Program-made: the position numbers and the translations under genes
The notes under the pieces: generated by a model
Databases searched by the model: none
Told to the model about the DNA's origin: nothing
The model's input: only the letters and a program-made list of their open reading frames with translations
Shown here: piece by piece, positions 11,401-21,420 of the stretch
Position numbering within the stretch: the stretch's first letter is position 1
How the letters are laid out: every line of letters begins with the position of its first letter
NCBI GenBank assembly: GCA_022925895.1
Contig: JAKSYS010000537.1
Span: 1 to 43,260 of the forward strand
Length of the DNA stretch: 43,260 bases
Source of the DNA: Fragilaria crotonensis
Lineage: Eukaryota; Bacillariophyta; Fragilariophyceae; Fragilariales; Fragilariaceae
Reading direction: 5' to 3'

Positions 11401-12892
11401 GGAGCGTTCTTGTTAGATCTTCAATCGGAGGATATGTGAAGTCGGTTCTTGTTGATGAAGTCAGGGCATCAGGGGAACCTAAGGGAATCTGAGGCGGTCC
11501 GTTGTCGTCTTCTTGTTCGTCGTCTTGGTCGTCGTCGTCGAAGAATGTCTCTTGTCTTGGCGGGTAAGTGAACGTTGGGTGAGCTTCTGAGCGTTTCGGC
11601 GGCAACGGAGCGTTTGGTCTTGACGTTGGTGTTTTGGGAACAATTTCGGCAGGTGGAGGCTGGTTTTGGTCTGCTGTGTCGGACAAGGGGGTTTTTGGTG
11701 TTAGAATTTGTCCGACTGCACGTGACAGACGCTGCAAGGGATTCGACGGATTTTCTGTCGGATTTTGTTGCGAAGTGTCAATAAAAGGAGCAGGAGTGTC
11801 AGAAATGGGTGAGTTTTCAGGAATTGCTGACGTTTCATGTTCTGTTTCGTCAATTTCGGTAGAACTGTCCGAATTTTCAGGATTGGAGGTTGCAGGTTCG
11901 ATTCCCGGGTTGTTTTCCGGTAGAAGCGATGATCTGCGTGTGAGAACAACTAATGCATTGTGTTCAAGAGGACATTGTTGTTTTTCCAATTCATATCTAA
12001 TTACATTGCAATTATCCTCTGTTGCTACATTCACATCATTGTGTCTGTGGCCAGGAGGGATAAGTGAGTTGCAAGTAATAGATTTGGCTGTGCTTTCATT
12101 GTCAGAACACAAGGAACTGGACTCACCAGGAATGACATTAAGGAGTAATTCTGGGGTCTTGTTTGTGTATGGGTATTCTGGGTGATTGTGTTGTTGCCAG
12201 AAAAATGAAAAGCGATTGTGTTTGATCTGATCAGCCGGCTTTTGGAGGGCGTCTTGAAGATGTGGCAAGGCCCAAGCGCGGTAGACACTGTCGGAGCCAC
12301 GTTTCGTGGTGATAACTTGGATAAGTCTGATAGCAAGATCAAGGGGGACAGTGTGAGGATCATCAACAACATGGTGGACAGGATTTGACTGGCGCCAAAG
12401 TTGACTGGGATTGTTAGGACATGCCCATTGATTTGCTTCATAGTTTGCAGTCATAGGGATGCAAGCTTGAGTCTGAAAAAGGGCTTGAACTGTGGTTGAA
12501 GTGTAGGGGTCAACATTGCCATTTCTGTGATCAAAAATGATAGGCAGATTGCCAGAATCATAGATGATAGGGAAGGTGTGTGCTCCTTCCTTTGGAATAG
12601 GCAGTTCAACTTGAGATCCAGAGGTGTAGGATGGGTTCTCTGAGTGTGTACCTTGGAAGATGAGAACATTGGATGGTTCTGGGGTCTGCGGTAGCACACG
12701 TTGGGGATCGATAACATCAAGAGTCTTGACCACACGGAAGAGTAGATACTCATGATCTGGTAGAAAGTCGATCGAGTAGTTGTAGGTGTTGGTAGAAATT
12801 GGGATGAAGTGGGACTTGTCCAAGGAGTATTGATGGTTTCCAGCGGGGGATGTCGATCTCTTGGAGGTAATTTGGAGATATATCTCGACAAA
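8330..12892 (-). CDS. Outer Copia Gag, protease and integrase polyprotein
   Basis: An open frame of about 1,520 codons without interruption. There is no ATG at its start: the frame opens just after a stop at 12893-12895, and ORF1 overlaps it by 143 nt in another frame. Counting from 12823, the order is about 500 residues without a recognised domain, including an acidic run (FFDDDDQDDEQEDDN); a Gag core (HIERTRESFYSIKQGHQEVA); a Gln/Asn/Pro/Arg-rich basic region; a CCHC knuckle CNNCGRLGHYANRC near 813; the protease site DSGATCHY near 954; and integrase acids at HLDLM near 1175, RTDAGSAF near 1246 and NGICEAKW near 1283. The integrase HHCC zinc site looks degenerate. It probably depends on a +1 frame change from ORF1 or a lost start. 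Confidence 0.9.
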   Translation of the reverse strand, partial: FVEIYLQITSKRSTSPAGNHQYSLDKSHFIPISTNTYNYSIDFLPDHEYLLFRVVKTLDVIDPQRVLPQTPEPSNVLIFQGTHSENPSYTSGSQVELPIPKEGAHTFPIIYDSGNLPIIFDHRNGNVDPYTSTTVQALFQTQACIPMTANYEANQWACPNNPSQLWRQSNPVHHVVDDPHTVPLDLAIRLIQVITTKRGSDSVYRAWALPHLQDALQKPADQIKHNRFSFFWQQHNHPEYPYTNKTPELLLNVIPGESSSLCSDNESTAKSITCNSLIPPGHRHNDVNVATEDNCNVIRYELEKQQCPLEHNALVVLTRRSSLLPENNPGIEPATSNPENSDSSTEIDETEHETSAIPENSPISDTPAPFIDTSQQNPTENPSNPLQRLSRAVGQILTPKTPLSDTADQNQPPPAEIVPKTPTSRPNAPLPPKRSEAHPTFTYPPRQETFFDDDDQDDEQEDDNGPPQIPLGSPDALTSSTRTDFTYPPIEDLTRTLLKYAKTANLRKLNYPSDLLQRRRQFNAFMDNLRIVCNISPWTRNVFDLWPKQISYSHPCIGTALYNLIFTNISDPCQKHIIDCPPDARTAILTLRRHCAPLTQDHIERTRESFYSIKQGHQEVATSYLNRIRTLTRDCYHAGIPNTDADIIKRTIRGGSNHHFYAASYQRFDADIRRAELNDEELPTFAELESHLLNIDDSRGLTLPSQNQRNYNQHANSARQPFSNQSSPSPRHTRVFTPRQQHAFSSMMRPYTASNNRPPHRPNNRGPNQAPAPPRQHNNNDRRSTPQQSRPFQQQNRGSRPPLRPISSNNGNQRRPPNNTPAVRRNPNTSNAANIVCNNCGRLGHYANRCITANRSSTNQNNRGGPPPRNPNNENAAPRNQRAYFITDSTASHSHAFHHQAYMASCDLQDTFNGPSAVTSWPDVNAPQMEINRALLNNDFLPSAPNSPPNTGSTELFPEDPLSTHQRFGPPSLDNWLPDSGATCHYTPVFSDLRDVEACHIPVSLADGTTKISTFKGTTDCYFTSDEGQKSILGLTDVYYIEGLSHRLLSLTTISATQNFTVIIQNRATTIQFPNNSKYTWPLLLHELPTQNAFSTMAQPVDTTPDETSFSPAFDQHVDPTQADTSRPTTSLPLETISRCLAHRNFRNLMTGSLHHAWNDHTLLPAIDKNTWPIRISISQKHACSKIPLRQGSEPFHQLHLDLMRNPFRFGLTTATNYSAYLFIVTTPGKLTGWIGLPTESTTSIITALKSWLTQTELLGRTKSVRFIRTDAGSAFTSAKFITECNNLGIKLEAAAPEHQEMNGICEAKWREVHNTANVLLNTARLGGAFFHHAHAYAVSIINACPAKNVTDQHGNPTTPFQYSYGRKPSLANFRVFGCPVYFKRYEPTFRNKLITYKQQLQRASRGIFIGFPENSAGWLVYSPDHPQRIVITRDAYFDEDFSSALAFDSKPFAGAIPIRSHLDPNGLQSLDNSEPSIVHQTGSAANLGITPSTYLEELHDPEPFTSTRQWPFKPCPSRR

Positions 12893-14911
12893 TCACAAAG
12901 TTCACTGCTAGGGTGGTAGCAGGGTTCATTGCATAGGTAGTGTTGCCATGGAGCTGCTCAGTTGTAGGTAGAGTAGCCATTGGGAAGGCAGAGCAATGGT
13001 AGTTGAAGATCATGTCAGCTGGGGGTAGGGCTCCAAGAATGATGCTGGTAGGTTGCAAATCTGGGTCATCACCATTGGTGACTTTGGTAGAGAGAGATGC
13101 ATGGTGTTGGAGGGCAGCTGAGATGAGGGACCTTGCAGCTAGAGAGCTTCTAGGTGGGACTTCGGGAGATGGGTCACCAAAGCCATTCACAAGCGGAGAA
13201 TAGGTGAAGGCAAATAGTGAGGTTGAGCCAAAGTTGGTAGGATGCTCATTGTAGGATGAGCGTTGGCTGTCTTGTCGCTTGTCGAAGGGTTGGAAGCAAC
13301 TTGTTGGTCTTGGAAGAAAGTGAAATGAATGCAGGGACGTCTCTGAAATTACTTCGGTTGGGAAATAAACGCAGTGCTGTTGCAAAGGATGGCACATTCC
13401 GGATGATATCAGAGAGGTCATGTGGCATGAAATTGAAAGTGGAATCTTGACTTGAGGGTAGGTCAGAAAGTGAACAAGATGCAGTGTCTTGAAGGCATAG
13501 AGAATGGCAAGGGCACATTCATGGCCTGGGGTGTCTGGCTCATGATCAGTCAGGAGACTCAGATAAGAGGCAGGGGTGCCATCTGGGAAGTTAGTTTGGA
13601 GCAATTCAGCAGGTAAATTGTCCATGACTAAGTTGGTTGTCCTGTTCAAAGTGTGTTGCATACATTGGATGTACTCAATGCTGTCATCATTGTCAGCAAT
13701 AGTTGTATGATCCACAGTTAGGACAGGGTGAAGTTTCGCGGAAGAAATGACGTAGGTGGTCCGTAGTGAGGTCACGGATACATTTCTTGGTCGCAGCGTC
13801 CGATTGGATGTATCGGAGGCAGAAGGATGCAGCGGTGATGCTAACGTCAACGCATGCAGGTAGTTGCGCATGGTGACTGGCCCATTAACATTATCCTGCA
13901 AAGTTGCATCAGGGTAATATAGAAGGGCAGCATGAGGGTTAGTCCTTGAGTCAAGCTCAGAGGAGTGCTGCAGGAAGGGCACATGGTGGATTGGGTCCAA
14001 TGTGCTGTCTGTCGGTAGGGGACAAACGGGTGTCAAGTCGGTAGGGATCCGTAGGGTGATTACTTGACATGGCTTCGACGAAGTTGGTGATGCCTGTAGT
14101 CGTAGAAAGGCAGTCGTAGGCGCCGTCGGTGGCGGTGAAGTGGGAGAATAAAGGTGAAAAAGTTTCGGATGCAAACGTGAAGGGAGATGGATGTCTGTCG
14201 AAGCTGAAGGGCGTTGGAATCCTAAAAGCTTCAAGGTCTTGAATGAGACGTGAGGCGTTGCACGCGGTAGATGATGTCTCGTAGTCGTCGCTGTCGACGA
14301 TGGGATGAAAAATATGAGGGTCTTCAGAGATGGGTTGAAAATAAAAGGGGTTGCAGTTTGTAGGGGCTGCAGTTTTCTTGATGAAAATTGTGATATGTGA
14401 CTGACGAAAAGCGTAGTTTTCTTGTTCGTCTTGTCTGTCTCACCGTAGATCTTGGTGTCCGGGCGATGGAAGGCGGACATTGCGTGTGGCTGTGCTGGAA
14501 ACGTAGACGTCAGCATGTCCACAGACGCGTGGGTGGTGTCCGTGGGAGGGCAATTCGACGTAGGGAATTTCAATTTCGTCCTGGGGAGGAGTCTTGATGA
14601 ATATTTTGTCCATTGGTTTTGTTCGATTCCGTCTGTAAAGGCAGTGTGAGGAGTACATGACGTACGTGTGAGTTCAGGCATGTACAAATGCACGCTACGT
14701 CTACTACTCAGCGCAGGCAGCGAGTAGATAGAGGTATTGGCTGACATGTTAACTACAGCAAGGACATTTTCGCAAATGTCGTCGTTGAAGTTGGGGTTAA
14801 CGGCATTTTCGATTCCGGGATCGCGCTCGGACATCGGACCAATGCCGTCGTTGTGACCGGGGCCATTGATGGCGTCACCGTGGACGGGGGTGTTCTCGTC
14901 GGGGAGACTGG
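12750..14911 (-). CDS. Outer Copia ORF1, 3' part, unknown function
   Basis: This frame is open from the nested-element insertion point to a stop at 12750. Removing the nested element joins it in frame to 21421-22570, giving about 1,100 continuous codons upstream of gag. No Gag, protease or other retroelement domain is recognised. The text is rich in Ser, Thr, Pro and His. Part of 14.44-14.66 kb also reads well in another frame (IFIKTPPQDEIEIPYVELPS), so an internal frame slip is possible. The 3' end overlaps the gag frame by 143 nt, implying a +1 shift to reach Gag. An env-like role is not supported: I see no signal peptide or clear membrane anchor. Confidence 0.7.
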
Positions 14912-14916
14912 TGACT
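14912..14916. repeat. Target-site duplication of the inner Copia, left copy
   Basis: TGACT lies before the inner 5' LTR, with the identical TGACT at 21421-21425 after the 3' LTR. Confidence 0.95.
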
Positions 14917-15545
14917 TGAAACGTATACTGGTATCATGCCGTACTGCGCTGCTGTGTTAAGTACCGTCGAAATCGCGTACTGGCGTACCGTTGTACGGAT
15001 TACTGTTTACCGCTACTCCAACTTCGTCACCACCACGTCAGAGAATGTCCGGATGTCGACGTAAGACATATGACGTCGTCCATTCGGGACTCAAAATTCG
15101 ATGCGAACCCTGCGTCACTCTAAGTAAATTCGATGACGCGCCTAAGTAAAGAAGAACAATACATATGCCGGAGATACCAAGCGCAGGCAGAGCTTACGGA
15201 AATTCGAAGACTCAGATCATCACAAAACTCAGGATTTTACGAACATGACAGTACACGGTACGTCTGCGACAGTACCTCGAAACTCATCAACTGCAGTACC
15301 ATGTGTTACTTGTCATCTACATTCATCACTACATTCTACATATTCAGGATACCAGAAGATATCTCCATCATACATTTCCAAGTGCAAATCTACATCATGT
15401 GCATTTTCATTCACAAGGTTCACAAGGAGCAGATGGAGAATTCATTTTTAGTTTAGATTAAGCTCACAATTAGTTAAATTGCTCACAGCAAGCTAATTCG
15501 TCGTCGAGCCTACCTCGTTGCGACATTGTAACGATTAAAACTACA
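14917..15545 (+). repeat. 5' LTR of the inner Copia (629 bp)
   Basis: It matches 20795-21420; the main length difference is a GCT triplet near 14950. I see no strong primer-binding site directly after it. The next bases are CCCTTCCTCTGCGC, and the first TGG lies about 20 bp further on (TGGTACAC), so priming may use an internal tRNA segment or another mechanism. Confidence 0.96.
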
Positions 15546-15574
15546 CCCTTCCTCTGCGCTAAGTTTGGTACACA

Positions 15575-16784
15575 ATGGCCAATCGCCCCGTCGCTTTTGC
15601 ACTAACACCTGCGCTCGCCAACAGAGAGATTTTGGACTACAGCGATCCCTCCGACACGAAGCTCTTCAAGGCGGCGACGGAGAAGTTGTCGATCGATTAC
15701 GATTGCGACTCGGAGAACTTGCCCCTCTTTCTCGCTCAACTTCGCGATCGAGCGGCAGTATATGATTGGTTGGCCCTGCTCCCTCATTCCCAAGGACGGA
15801 AACGAAGAGATGACCAAGGACTTGATCGAATCTTATGGAGAGCTGAGCTACGAAGACGTCAAGCGCCATTCCGACACCTACGTCAATTCGGAGACCAGAT
15901 CGGCGCAGGATTCGGTGATGTTGTATCTTTGCATCATGGCGACGCTCACTGAGGCTGGTCAGAAGCAGGGGGCTCACTTATCCCTTCATGTCAGGGGACA
16001 AAGGAGTTGGAACATTGCTCCTCAAGGTTGTGGTTATGGTTGCCCATGTGGATACAAGAGCTACAGTTACTCAAGTCAGGACCAAGCTCTCATCCCTAGA
16101 CAAGACCATGAAGGACATGGATTCAGACATTGAAAAGTTCAATGATCATGTCCTCACTTTGGCCACCAAGTTGCAGTCAAGAGGTGAAGCTACCCATGAC
16201 CTCTTGGTGAATCTGTTCAAGGGCTACAAGGCATGCAAAGATGCAGAATTTGTTGACTACATCAAGAAGAAGGAAGATTTCTATGAAGAAGGAGGTGATG
16301 TCAGTTATGAACAATTGATGGATTGGGCCCTCAACAAGTACAGAGCCAGAGTGGAAAGTGAACAGTGGTGTCAGAGGACCACTGAGGAGGAGACCATTAT
16401 TGCACTTCAAGCTCAAGTCAAGAAGCTACTCTCATCTGCCAAGGCAGACAAGAAAACAAGGGAAGAAAGGAAGGCAAATCCAAGGGAAAATCCAACGGCA
16501 AGGTCAAGACTTCTGATAAGAAAGGAAGCTCCTCCAATGAGTGGAAGAAGGTTGCACCAAAGGAAGGTGAACCGACCACAAAGCAAGAGGGTGGAAAGGA
16601 GTGGCATTGGTGCTCCAAACACAAGGCATGGACCAAGCACAAGGAATCGGAATGCAAGGGAATTGATTTCAAGCCAAGCTACGATGGTGCCAAGAAAGGG
16701 TCAACGCCGAAGGACTCGAACTCGCCGAGAATGAAATTGGCCAACGCCCTCGCGGCCATCTCGGATGAAGAGGATGACGAGTGA
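15575..16784 (+). pseudogene. Inner Copia gag with frame changes and an unusual zinc motif
   Basis: It starts MANRPVAFALTPALANREIL at 15575. The reading continues across three frames, with changes near 15765 (CCCTCATTCCC), 15970 (run of five G) and 16450. Segments such as IPKDGNEEMTKDLIESYGEL and KFNDHVLTLATKLQSRGEA read as a continuous Gag. Near the C-terminus is CSKHKAWTKHKESEC, with spacing C-x2-H-x5-H-x4-C rather than the usual CCHC knuckle. The frame ends DEEDDE at TGA 16782-16784, and the same frame continues open into pol. Real decay and indel errors cannot be told apart here. Confidence 0.8.
16782..16784 (+). promoter_or_regulatory. In-frame UGA between gag and pol (possible readthrough stop)
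   Basis: The gag C-terminal frame and the pol frame are the same, separated only by this TGA (context GAG TGA CTG CTA). No further stop occurs until about 18.6 kb. A +4 C, as here, weakens termination in many eukaryotes. Confidence 0.55.
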
Positions 16785-19700
16785 CTGCTACGCCCAAGGG
16801 ACTGCGAGTCCTTTGGGCCAGCCTGGAAGGGAAAGCAGATGACGGTCAGCGAGTATGTCAAGTCGTGGCTTCGCGAAAACCAGCCACCTTCGAACAGGGA
16901 AGCAGTGAAGGGAACGCCCACAACGGTCAGCGGACAAGGACAGACGTGGCTTCGCGAAAACCAGCCACCTTCGAACAGGAAATTCTGGAAGGGAAAGCAA
17001 ACAAGTGTCAGCGAATACGACGAGCCATGTTTCCGCGAAAACCTGCTACCTTCAATCGACGCGATATGCGTTTTCACCGCGCAAGTCTACAAGGCCAGGG
17101 TAAAGCAACAACCCGGAAACGCGCGATACGATACGGACTCAAAGGTCATCCGGATCGACAATTGTGCTTCGTACAGCATTTCATTTGACAAGAGTGATTT
17201 CACCACTCCATTGAAACCAGTCAGACAGAAGGTCAAGGGACTTGGAGGAGTGTTGGAAGGACTTCAAACTGGGACCATTGAGTGGACAATTGAGGATGAT
17301 GAAGGCATGCCCTATGTCATCAAGTTGCCAGGAAGTCTTTATGTGCCTAACTCACCATCAAGGCTATTGTCACCCCAACATTGGGCTCAGACAGCTTCAG
17401 GAGATCAACCATGGTGTGAGACTTATCACAATGAAGTCAGGCTACTTTGGAACGGTGGACAGAGGAAGAAAACCGCAAAGTTATCCAAGCAAACAGGGAA
17501 TGTGGCAACAATCTACACAGCCCCAGGATTCCAAGCCTATCACAGTTTCATGGAAGAGGCAGGCCTCAAGGAAGCGGAAGAACTGGTCGTTTTCAGTCAG
17601 AATTTGATCTCAGATGACGAAGCAAGCGAAGATGAAGAGGAAACAAGGCAATCGAGTCGGGAAAGCATGAATGTGGACGAAGTCGAACTCATGTCGAAGC
17701 AGGACGGACAGACAAACCAACAGTGCGAATTCAATCTCGACGGACCGGAAGGAACAGAAACGGTCAGAACTCCAACGATCATCGAAGACGAAGAAGATTC
17801 TCCGAAATTGGAGAGTGTGGCGGCTGAATTCTTGAAGAAGCATCATTGCCTCAACCATCTATCCATGGCCAAAATGCAAGTGATGGCAAAGCAAGGGATA
17901 CTCCCAAAGAGGTGGGCAAAATGTGACATCCCAATCTGCACAAGCTGCTTGTATGGAAAAGCAACCAGGAGACCATGGAGGACTAAGCCCAAGAAGGACA
18001 GTCAGGAGAGAAAGTTGAGAACAGCAACAGAACCAGGACAATGCATCAGTGTGGATCAACTGGAGTCAAGAACACCAGGTCTGATTGCTCAAGTCAAGGG
18101 TTGGCTTACCAAGAAGAGGTATCAAGCGGCAACAATCTTTGTGGATCACTTCAGTTCACTTTCACATGTCTACCTGCAGAAATCAACGAATGCAGAAGAG
18201 ACCGTGGCGGCAAAGATTTCGTTCGAACGATTTGCGGAGAGGCACGGAGTCAGGGTTCAAGCTTATCAGGCGGACAACGGAAGATTCGCGGAGACAACAT
18301 TCATGCAAGCAATCAAGAACGCCGGACAAACGATAACGTTCTGTGGGGTCAACGCTCACTTCCAAAACGGAGTTGCGGAAAGAAGGATCAGGAGCCTTCA
18401 AGATCAGGCCAGAACGATGCTGATTCATGCCCAACACCGCTGGCCAACTGCAATCGATGCGCACCTATGGCCATACGCCCTACGAACCGCGAACGAGATC
18501 TTCAACAACGCACCAACGACGACAAGCAAGGCCAGACATGAAATCACCGCTGGAATTATTCAGCAAGTCACCCGTGAGGCCGAATTTGGATCACTTCCAA
18601 CCATTTGGATGCCCAGTTTTTGTTCTGGATGCCAACATGCAAGCTGGCAAGAAGCTCCCAAAATGGCAGCTCAGGTCCAGGATGGGAATCAATTTGGGCA
18701 TATCCAATCAACATGCCAGGAGCATTGTGTTGGTGTTGAACCTCACAACAGGTCATGTGTCACCACAATTCCATGTCAAGTTTGATCCAAAATTCCAAAC
18801 AGTGAGGGAATCTTTGGGGAACTCGGCACCTGCATCAGAATGGCAAGTGGAATGTGGATTCAAGCCAAGGAAGAGGACTGAGAGGAAGTGGTTGGAACTC
18901 AGCAAAGAAAGAACAAAAGAAGACCACCTACAAACTCAGAGGGAGGAGGTGGAAGAGCAACCTGACATCGCAGAAGAACAAGGAATGGAATTGGCTGAAG
19001 GAAGGAGGACCTCATCAAGGTTGAAAGACAAGCCAAGAGTGGATTACAATGAAAGGAGTTTGGCGAGACCAAGGGAGGACGAGGATGTTGCGTTTGCGAC
19101 CATCGCCGAAGAGAGCGAAGAACCCAAGGAGGTTTTTGCGTTGGCAGCATCGAAGGATCCGGACACCATGTATTACCACGAGGCGATGAGAGAGCCAGAC
19201 CGAGAGGAATTCAAAGGAGCCATGAAGAAAGAAGTGGAAGCGCACACCAAGAATGAAGTTTGGGAATTGATCAAGAAGTCAGCAGTGCCAAAGGGTCACA
19301 AGATCATGCCATCAGTTTGGTCAATGAAAAGGAAGAGAAGGATTGCTACCAGAGAAGTTTACAAATGGAAGGCAAGACTGAACATTGATGGATCCAAGCA
19401 AGAAGAAGGAGTGAATTTCTGGGAGACCTTTGCTCCAGTTGCATCATGGTCAACCATCAGGATTGTGCTGATCCAATGCCTTATCAATGGATGGGACTCA
19501 AGGCAAATCGATTTTGTGCTGGCGTACACCCAAGCTTTGGTGGAATGCGAACTGTACATGGCGATTCCGAAGGGATTCGAAGTGGAAGGTGATGAGGAAT
19601 ACGTGTTGAAGCTCAAGAAGAACCTGTTTGGACAAAGACAAGCCGGAAGGGTGTGGAACAAGCATCTGATCGAGAGACTCAAGAGTGTGGGATTTGTGGC

Positions 19701-20772
19701 AAGTCAGATTGATGAATGCCTATTCTACAGAGGACAGAGTGTCTTTGTGCTCTACACTGATGATTCTATTCTGGCAGGACCAGATCCAAAGGAGTTGGAC
19801 AGCATCATTGAGGATATGAAGAAGGCTGAATTGGATCTTACAGTGGAAGGAGACATTGCAGATTTCTTGGGAGTCAAGATTGAAAGGAGTGAAGATGGGC
19901 AGAGCTTCAACCTCACACAACCACACCTGATTGATGACATTCTCAAGGAATTGAGATTGGAAGCTGACAAGACAGCAATCCAAGAGAACAACAGGAGCTT
20001 CAAGCAAGCCATTACTCAGATGTCCAAAGCCGAACCATTTGACGGTCATTTTGACTACCGCAGAGTGATAGGAAAGCTCAACTATCTGGAGAAATGCACC
20101 AGAATCGACGTGACATGCGCTACCCATCAATGCGCAAGATTTGTCGGCGAACCGAAGGATGTTCATGGAAAAGCGGTCAAGTGGATTGGACGGTATTTGG
20201 CAGGTACCAAGGACAAAGGTCTAGTCCTGAAACCTGACAAGAGCAAGGGTTTTGAAGTCTATGTGGATGCTTCATTTGTTGGTGATTGGGACCCAGAGAC
20301 AGCAGAATGGGACAGTGACACTGCCAAATCAAGGATGGGATACATCTTCATGTATGCTGGTTGCCCTATCTTGTGGACATCAAGGGTTCAGAGCGAAGTG
20401 GCGCTATCGACGACTGAGAGCGAATACATTGCGATTTCAAGTGCGACAAGGGAAGTGCTACCTCTGATCGAGTTGATGGACGAATTGGAAGAGAAGGGAG
20501 TAATTGAGAAGAGTGTCAAGCCAGTCATGAGATGCAGAGTCTTTGAGGACAACAGTGGTGCAGTGGAATTGGCAACAAGCGTCAAAAGTCCAAAAATGCG
20601 GCCCAGGACAAAGCACATCAACACGAAGTATCACCATTTCAGGCAACAAGTGCAGGAAGGACGAATTGTGATCGAAGCGATCGGAACGGATGACATGTTG
20701 GCGGACATACTGACGAAAGTGGTCAATGAGGAAACCTTGACAAGGTTAAGACCACAAATCATGGGCTGGTAA
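16785..20772 (+). CDS. Inner Copia Pol: protease, integrase, RT, RNase H
   Basis: The first part (16785 to about 18540) begins with three 27-codon repeats (RENQPPSNR). The protease site is IRIDNCASYSISF (Asp-Asn-Cys-Ala in place of the usual DSGA). The integrase zinc site has HHCLNH and CTSC, and its catalytic acids are at SVDQLE or VDHF, QADNGRF and NGVAERR. One frame change near 18535 leads into 18540-20772, which carries the integrase C-terminal part (FGCPVFVLDANMQ), RT with QIDFVLAYTQA and LYTDDSILAG (YTDD instead of YVDD), and RNase H with VYVDASF, TESEYIA and EDNSGAV, ending DMLADILTK and IMGW. All catalytic residues are present, so only the frame change stands against function. Confidence 0.92.
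16826..17060 (+). repeat. Three tandem 81-bp units at the start of inner pol
   Basis: TGGCTTCGCGAAAACCAGCC occurs at 16866 and again at 16947. A diverged copy (TGTTTCCGCGAAAACC) is at 17028. The exact 81-bp period keeps the frame and encodes 27-residue repeats. Confidence 0.88.
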
Positions 20773-20785
20773 CTGCGTTGGACGC

Positions 20786-20794
20786 GAGAGGGAG
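20786..20794 (+). promoter_or_regulatory. Polypurine tract of the inner Copia
   Basis: GAGAGGGAG lies directly before the 3' LTR start at 20795. Confidence 0.82.
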
Positions 20795-21420
20795 TGAAAC
20801 GTATACTGGTATCATGCCGTACTGCGCTGTGTTAAGTACCGTCGAAATCGCGTACTGGCGTACCGTTGTACGGATTACTGTTTACCGCTACTCCAACTTC
20901 GTCACCACCACGTCAGAGAATGTCCGGATGTCGACGTAAGACATATGACGTCGTCCATTCGGGACTCAAAATTCGATGCGAACCCTGCGTCACTCTAAGT
21001 AATTTTGATGACGCGCCTAAGTAAAGAAGAACAATACATCTGCCGGAGATACTAAGCGCAGGCAGAGCTTACGGAAATTCGAAGACTCAGATCATCACAA
21101 AACTCAGGATTTTACGAACATGACAGTACACGGTACGTCTGCGACAGTACCTCGAAACTCATCAACTGCAGTACCATGTGTTACTTGTCATCTACATTCA
21201 TCACTACATTCTACACATTCAGGATACCAGAAGATATCTCCATCATACATTTCCAAGTGCAAATCTACATCATGTGCATTTTCATTCACAAGGTTCACAA
21301 GGAGCAGATGGAGAATTCATTTTTAGTTTAGATTAAGCTCACAATTAGTTAAATTGCTCACAGCAAGCTAATTCGTCGTCGAGCCTACCTCGTTGCGACA
21401 TTGTAACGATTAAAACTACA
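20795..21420 (+). repeat. 3' LTR of the inner Copia (626 bp)
   Basis: It is nearly identical to 14917-15545. It ends AAAACTACA and is followed by the TGACT duplication. Confidence 0.96.

Larger units (their letters stand above)
14917..21420 (+). mobile_element. Inner Ty1/copia LTR retrotransposon (6,504 bp), nested in the outer one
   Basis: The LTRs begin TGAAACG and end AACTACA, and the five-base duplication TGACT flanks both sides. Order on the plus strand: LTR, gag, stop, protease, integrase, RT, RNase H, polypurine tract, LTR. The LTRs differ by about five substitutions and one 3-bp indel (about 99.2% identity), so it is recent. It sits inside ORF1 of the outer element in opposite orientation and must be the later insertion. 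Its Gag zinc motif and YTDD RT motif differ from those of the outer element, so the two belong to different Copia lineages. Confidence 0.97.

Noticed and set aside
11885-11920. GCAGGTTCGATTCCCGGG, like a tRNA T arm
   Set aside because: It lies inside the outer Copia coding frame and no acceptor, D or anticodon arms fit around it.
12750-14911. Reading ORF1 as an env-like gene
   Set aside because: It lies upstream of gag, with no signal peptide, no clear transmembrane anchor and no cleavage site.
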